DNA of 64,000 nt from Szabonella sp046295215 (GTDB lineage Bacteria; Pseudomonadota; Alphaproteobacteria; Rhodobacterales; Rhodobacteraceae). The stretch spans positions 1 through 64,000 of the forward strand of contig JBKBNP010000019.1 of assembly GCA_046295215.1 (NCBI GenBank). Reading direction: 5' to 3'. Shown in pieces: positions 59,962 to 64,000 of the stretch. The notes below the pieces were generated by a model. The model made no database searches. It was not told the DNA's origin and worked only from the letters and a program-made list of their open reading frames with translations. A program made the translations under genes and the position numbers. Every line of letters begins with the position of its first letter. Position 1 is the stretch's first letter.

Positions 59962-62142
59962 ATGACGGAAATTACACAATGGCTGCCTTCGATGCCGCCC
60001 GGGCTGACAGCGGCCGGATCATCGCAGGTGGATCCCTCGAAAAGTATTGATTTCATGTCGTTTATTGACGCATCGGCATCCCTGTCGCAAAGCTGGCCGG
60101 TGGCAAATGCCGTGCCCCCCAACCTCGCGGACGCCGGTGCCCTCTTGCAGGGAGTGGCGCGCGAATCGGGTCGGGCAGACCCCGAGAGGGCTCCGAAGCT
60201 CCGGTCCCGGATTCTGAGCAAGGACATATCATCGGAGGCAACGAAGAGGCAGGCCACCGAAGGATTGCGGTCTGAAACGATCGCCACCCCCGGGCCGGTG
60301 GTGGAGAGGCGGGCCGTTTCCGAAGGCAGGGAGGCTTCTCGCACAGCAGGCGCTGCCGCCACGGAGATGCTGCATTCATCTGCCCCCCAACATCCGGAAA
60401 GCCTCCCCGCACAGCCTGCGGAACAGGCACTCACGCCTTTCGATGAGGCCGCGATAGCCCCGGTGCGACTGCCCGTCCCCGAGAATCCCCCCGCGCCCGC
60501 ACGCTACCCCGCCCCCGACGCGCTGCGCATGCTGACAGGATCCGGCGCGGAACGTTTCTTGGAGGCGCGGGGCTCCGATGGGGGGGCTGCTCTTTCAAAG
60601 GATGCCGGTACGGATATGGGGCGCGATTTCCTGCCGACGCCCACAGTCGGGGCGTTCAACCCAGCCACTACACTCCCCTTGACGGTTGTCGGGGCCTCTC
60701 CCGGCGCGGGCAGCACCGCCGACACCGGGCATGGATCCACCGCCGGCGCCCCAAGCATCGCGACGGGCAGAAAGGCAAGCGCCCCCGCCATGATCGGGCT
60801 GACCCGAACCGTGGCGGCATGGAGGGCAACGCCACCCGCCCCCGCCTCCATACCGGGCGACAGCCCGACCGGCGCACCCGGCCCAACCGGCATCCGGCAC
60901 CTGATCGCCGGGGCCGTTCCGACGGACAGGGCAAACGATCCCCAAATGTCCGGACGGGCCGGGCCAATTCTTCCCGAGGGATATTCCGACCGGGACGCCA
61001 ACGACGCCGCATCGTCGGATGCAACCTCCTCGACATTCAGGGCCGGAGCCGTCGATCCGGGCAGATCCGCGCAAGGATGGCCCGATGCCGTGGAACAAGG
61101 GCCAAGGCTGGCATCGGATGAACCGGAAATGGCACATGCGGCGGGCTCGGAAAACCAACCCACGTTTTCCCGAGCGCTGATGGGCCGGGCCGTGCCCGAG
61201 GGAGCGGCGGCCTTGCCGACCCGGCGTCTGACCTCCGGCATTCCTGACCCCATGAATGCCGCAGTGACTTTTACACCCATTGCTGCGCAGCCGGGGCATG
61301 ATCCGGCAGAGTCCGCAGGGCTGGAAGCCGCCATGCCAAAACCATCGCGCGGCGGTGTGTTGCCATCGCCGCAGCCCCGCAACATCCCGACAGCCCTGCC
61401 CGGCAAGGATGCAACCGGCGCCAATCTGCCCGATCCGGCAGGCGCCGGGGGACAGTTCACCGGCGATGCGACAGGAACCGTGAAACCGTCCGCCCCCGCG
61501 GAACCGGATGCGGAACCGGCGCAGGCAATCCGCGCCGGTGCTGATGCACATCAGGACGGACGCGGGCCAGAGACCGCAGCCGGGACGCAGACAGCTACCC
61601 TGCCACCAGCCATGCCAGCAGGATGGCCGCAGACCGAATGGCTGGCCTTGTCCGCGATTGCCACCGGCTCGGAAACCGGCACGCCGGAGCGGGCCCCGAC
61701 CCTGTCCATCCCAGCGCCCCTTGCGCCGGTCATCCATCACTTGCCAGTGCCGATCCATGACCTTCCCCGCGTGATCGGATCGCAAGGCGCATCCCCTTCG
61801 GGCGTGACAGAGCTTTCGCTCGCACCCGAGGAACTGGGCAGACTGCGGATGCAGATGGCCCCCGACGGAGATTCGATCCGGATCGTCCTGTCCGCAGAAC
61901 GTCCGGAAACGCTCGATCTCTTGCGCCGGAATGTCGAGCAGCTTGCCGCCGACCTGCGCCAGATGGGATTCGCGTCCTCGTCCTTCAGCTTCTCCGGCTG
62001 GGGCGGCAGGCCACCTGTTGCCCCCCCCGCTGCCCCGGCCGAAGGCCCCGCCACCTCCGATGCAGCGGTGAATCTTGCCGCGTCTACGGTTCACCCGACA
62101 CCGGCCAGCGCCCTCCCACAGGGGCTGGACCTCAGGCTCTGA
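59962..62142 (+). CDS. fliK: Flagellar hook-length control protein FliK
   Basis: 726 residues. The first 600 are Pro/Ala/Gly-rich with little order, as in FliK molecular rulers. The C-terminal domain (about 610-700) is conserved: TELSLAPEELGRLRMQMAPDGDSIRIVLSAERPETLDLLRRNVEQLAADLRQMGF. The latter contacts FlhB to stop hook growth. At 726 residues it is long for the family (about 400 in enterics). ATG 59962 with GGAGAAGG upstream is preferred. 16 bp upstream of flgD. Confidence 0.9.
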   Translation: MTEITQWLPSMPPGLTAAGSSQVDPSKSIDFMSFIDASASLSQSWPVANAVPPNLADAGALLQGVARESGRADPERAPKLRSRILSKDISSEATKRQATEGLRSETIATPGPVVERRAVSEGREASRTAGAAATEMLHSSAPQHPESLPAQPAEQALTPFDEAAIAPVRLPVPENPPAPARYPAPDALRMLTGSGAERFLEARGSDGGAALSKDAGTDMGRDFLPTPTVGAFNPATTLPLTVVGASPGAGSTADTGHGSTAGAPSIATGRKASAPAMIGLTRTVAAWRATPPAPASIPGDSPTGAPGPTGIRHLIAGAVPTDRANDPQMSGRAGPILPEGYSDRDANDAASSDATSSTFRAGAVDPGRSAQGWPDAVEQGPRLASDEPEMAHAAGSENQPTFSRALMGRAVPEGAAALPTRRLTSGIPDPMNAAVTFTPIAAQPGHDPAESAGLEAAMPKPSRGGVLPSPQPRNIPTALPGKDATGANLPDPAGAGGQFTGDATGTVKPSAPAEPDAEPAQAIRAGADAHQDGRGPETAAGTQTATLPPAMPAGWPQTEWLALSAIATGSETGTPERAPTLSIPAPLAPVIHHLPVPIHDLPRVIGSQGASPSGVTELSLAPEELGRLRMQMAPDGDSIRIVLSAERPETLDLLRRNVEQLAADLRQMGFASSSFSFSGWGGRPPVAPPAAPAEGPATSDAAVNLAASTVHPTPASALPQGLDLRL

Positions 62143-62158
62143 AAAAGGAACCCCCGCA

Positions 62159-62821
62159 ATGGACGCAACCTCCGCCTCGTCATGGTATCAGGTCCAGCCC
62201 GGCACGACCGGCAATGAAACGCGCAAGCCCATCTCGTCGGATTTCGACACATTCCTGAAAATGCTGACCACCCAGATCCAGAATCAGGATCCTCTCAATC
62301 CGATCGAGTCGAGCGATTTTGCCGTTCAACTGGCGACGTTCTCGGGAGTGGAACAGCAGACGAGAACGAACCAGTTGCTCGAAGGGCTGGAAAGCCGGTT
62401 CACGCTGTTGGGGATGGCGCAGCTTGCGGCATGGGTGGGGCAGGAAGCCCGCCATTCCGGGCCGGTGGCTTTTGACGGCGCGCCGGTGAGCGTGGTCGTG
62501 GACCGCAATCCCCGCGCGGACCGGACGGTTCTGGTGGTTGCCAATGCCTCCGGGACGGTGGTCGGGCGCGAGGATCTCGACCCGGCGGGCGGCGAATTCG
62601 ACTGGGAGGGAATTTCGATCACCGGTGCCCCCTTGCCCAAGGGCACATACCGTTTCACGCTGGAGCATTACCGGGGCGAGGAGTTCCTCGGAACGGGCGT
62701 CGTGCAAAGCTACGGCAGGATCCGCGAGGCGCAAGGCGGGCCGGCCGGAAACCGCCTGATCCTTGAAGGTGGCACCGTGCTGGACGCTTCCGAAATCACG
62801 GCGCTGCGTCTTGCCCGCTGA
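62159..62821 (+). CDS. flgD: Flagellar hook assembly scaffold FlgD
   Basis: 220 residues. The N-terminal DFDTFLKMLTTQIQNQDPLNPIESSDFAVQLATFSGVEQQTRTNQLLEGL is the FlgD signature. The C-terminal FLG/Ig-like part (VVANASGTVVGREDLDPAGGEFDWEG) and the ending ALRLAR are present. It caps the growing hook during FlgE polymerisation, then is replaced by FlgK. ATG 62159 has AAAGGAA upstream. The frame extends upstream only over the fliK 3' end. Confidence 0.93.
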   Translation: MDATSASSWYQVQPGTTGNETRKPISSDFDTFLKMLTTQIQNQDPLNPIESSDFAVQLATFSGVEQQTRTNQLLEGLESRFTLLGMAQLAAWVGQEARHSGPVAFDGAPVSVVVDRNPRADRTVLVVANASGTVVGREDLDPAGGEFDWEGISITGAPLPKGTYRFTLEHYRGEEFLGTGVVQSYGRIREAQGGPAGNRLILEGGTVLDASEITALRLAR

Positions 62822-62868
62822 CCGGGCCTTGTCTGCCCCGGCGATTGCGGGATAGCGTCCGCCCGGAC

Positions 62869-63834
62869 ATGACCCGCCTCCCGCATCACGATTCCGTTCC
62901 CCACCCGCCCGAGGAGGAACGCGCCCCTTGTCAAGGCGTGCAAGGGGTCGCTGCGGCATGTCCTGTGCCGGTGATCGCCACGCATGCACCCCGATCCGCC
63001 CAGGGAGCGGCGGGGCGCGATGCGACAGCCCCGCCCGAAACGCTCCGGCGTGATCTTGCCAGCCGCCATCTGCTGCCCGTCGGACCGGAGTGGCAGGAAC
63101 TTCACGGGGGCCGCGTCAATCGCTGCTGGCGTGTCGGCGGTCTTGTGGTCAAGCTCTTCGATCCCGCTGGCCACAGTCCGCTGTTTCCAAATGACCCGGC
63201 GGCGGAAGCCCTGATGCTGCGTCATCTGGCTGGGATGGACCTTGCGCCGACCTTTCGCGCGGCAGGCGACGGCTGGATCGCCTATGACCATGTCGAGGGC
63301 AGCATCTGGCGCGAAGGTGCTGATCCGGCCCCGGTTGCGGCGGCGCTCAGTCGTCTATGGGATTGCGCGGCGCCCGAAGGAGTGCGGTGCCTCGCCAGTG
63401 GCAGCGCGGCCCTCTGCGACCAGATCGCCTCCCTCTCGGACAAAGGCGAGCGCCCCGCAGGGCCTTGCGCAGAGGTGCCGCCCGTCCGGCCCCGGCTGAT
63501 CCATGGCGATGCGGTCCCCGGGAACATCATTTCCGGCCCTTCGGGGGTCCGGCTGATCGACTGGCAATGCCCTGCCATTGGCGACCCGACCGACGATGTT
63601 TCGGCCTTCCTGTCCCCCGCGATGCGCTGGATTTATGGCGGGACGGCCCCGGAACCGGACCTTGAGCGGCAGTTTCTGGCCTGCATCCCGCAGGACATTG
63701 CCGGGCGGTATCAATCGCTGAAACCCCTGTTCCACCTGCGGATGATGCGGCATTGCCGCTGGAGGCTGCGACAGGGGCATGCCGATTATGGCCCTGCGCT
63801 TGATCTGGAGCGTGCGGCACTTCAGAACTGTTGA
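62869..63834 (+). CDS. Phosphotransferase (APH/choline kinase fold)
   Basis: About 321 residues. The kinase-like fold is recognisable: VNRCWRVGGLVVKLF (ATP-binding lysine), the catalytic loop LIHGDAVPGNII, and the metal-binding LIDWQCPAIGDPTDDVSAFL. The substrate is unknown; relatives phosphorylate aminoglycosides, choline or sugars. The first 60 residues are Pro-rich and unconserved and there is no clear ribosome site at 62869, so the real start may lie up to about 180 bp further in. Its end overlaps a convergent gene by 13 bp. Confidence 0.72.
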   Translation: MTRLPHHDSVPHPPEEERAPCQGVQGVAAACPVPVIATHAPRSAQGAAGRDATAPPETLRRDLASRHLLPVGPEWQELHGGRVNRCWRVGGLVVKLFDPAGHSPLFPNDPAAEALMLRHLAGMDLAPTFRAAGDGWIAYDHVEGSIWREGADPAPVAAALSRLWDCAAPEGVRCLASGSAALCDQIASLSDKGERPAGPCAEVPPVRPRLIHGDAVPGNIISGPSGVRLIDWQCPAIGDPTDDVSAFLSPAMRWIYGGTAPEPDLERQFLACIPQDIAGRYQSLKPLFHLRMMRHCRWRLRQGHADYGPALDLERAALQNC

Positions 63835-64000
63835 CCGACCCAGACACCGGCGAGCGCGAGGATGGCCCCGAAACAGACCCAGAGGACCGGGTGCAGCCGC
63901 GCGCGAGGCGGGGCAGGTCTGGTGTCTTCCGACTGGCGGATCAGTTGCGCTTCCACAAGACGCGGCAGCTTCGGACCGAAGCGTGCCAGAACCAGCGCGG
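63822..64000 (-). CDS. C-terminal end of a membrane protein gene, cut by the window edge
   Basis: Reading the minus strand by hand gives about 58 codons without a stop, GC-rich at third positions, ending at a TGA at 63822-63824. The segment runs LARFGPKLPRLVEAQLIRQ, then a Pro/Arg-rich link, then one membrane helix HPVLWVCFGAILALAGVWVG and QQF. The start lies outside the window. I do not recognise the family. It overlaps the convergent phosphotransferase 3' end by 13 bp. Confidence 0.5.
   Translation of the reverse strand, partial: ALVLARFGPKLPRLVEAQLIRQSEDTRPAPPRARLHPVLWVCFGAILALAGVWVGQQF

Noticed and set aside
1..64000. CRISPR arrays, tRNA or rRNA genes, insertion sequences, prophage or toxin-antitoxin genes
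   Set aside because: I looked for regular spaced repeats, transposase or integrase motifs and tRNA-like ends and found none.

Overview
The window is high-GC alphaproteobacterial chromosome, most likely Rhodobacteraceae. The pointers are the flagellar gene order (fliL-motE-motA...flhA-fliR-flhB beside flgBC-fliE-fliQ-flgFGAH, with flaF-flbT behind the flagellin), CtrA-like TTAA-N7-TTAA sites before most flagellar operons, and an intergenic repeat of a type common in that family. Genes are tightly packed, mostly with 4-bp ATGA overlaps. I saw no tRNA, rRNA, insertion sequence, prophage or CRISPR.

Region 1 (258-9484) is an aromatic catabolic operon on the minus strand. In transcription order it holds a two-domain flavin monooxygenase/reductase (2-aminobenzoyl-CoA or salicylyl-CoA type), an SDR, a MarR regulator, a crotonase-fold protein, an acyl-CoA dehydrogenase, a thioesterase, a RidA protein and a 2-aminobenzoate/benzoate-type CoA ligase. 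A 3-hydroxyacyl-CoA dehydrogenase is divergent, and two overlapping perfect palindromes lie between the divergent starts. The likely job is aerobic degradation of 2-aminobenzoate (anthranilate) through CoA thioesters.

Region 2 (9669-36082) is the first flagellar block: an unknown gene, motB, flgEKLI, fliF-fliH-fliN-fliP, fliL-orf-motE-motA-large periplasmic protein, a lytic transglycosylase, flhA-fliR-flhB-orf, then flgB-flgC-fliE-fliQ-flgF-flgG-flgA-flgH-fliL2 divergent from fliI. I do not find fliG, fliM, fliD or fliO.

Region 3 (36097-55757) is about 20 kb of non-flagellar DNA. It holds an RND efflux pair with a divergent TetR; an ATP-grasp gene convergent with a six-gene coupled operon (KAS III, epimerase, metallo-hydrolase, adenylate-forming enzyme, acyltransferase-like protein, Rieske oxygenase) that looks like an uncharacterised biosynthetic cluster; and a second catabolic operon (CoA-transferase, enoyl-CoA hydratase, acyl-CoA dehydrogenase, SDR, DUF993 aldolase-like protein, IolE-like TIM barrel) with a divergent TetR.

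Region 4 (55789-62821) is the second flagellar block: a DUF1217 protein, flbT, flaF, flagellin, an flgN-like chaperone, a rod-binding FlgJ-type protein, fliK and flgD. The right edge holds a phosphotransferase-fold protein and the end of a membrane protein gene.

The flagellar genes together would build a complete export apparatus, rod, rings, hook, junction and filament plus stators. They are probably co-regulated by CtrA, as is known for the Fla2 system of Rhodobacter sphaeroides.
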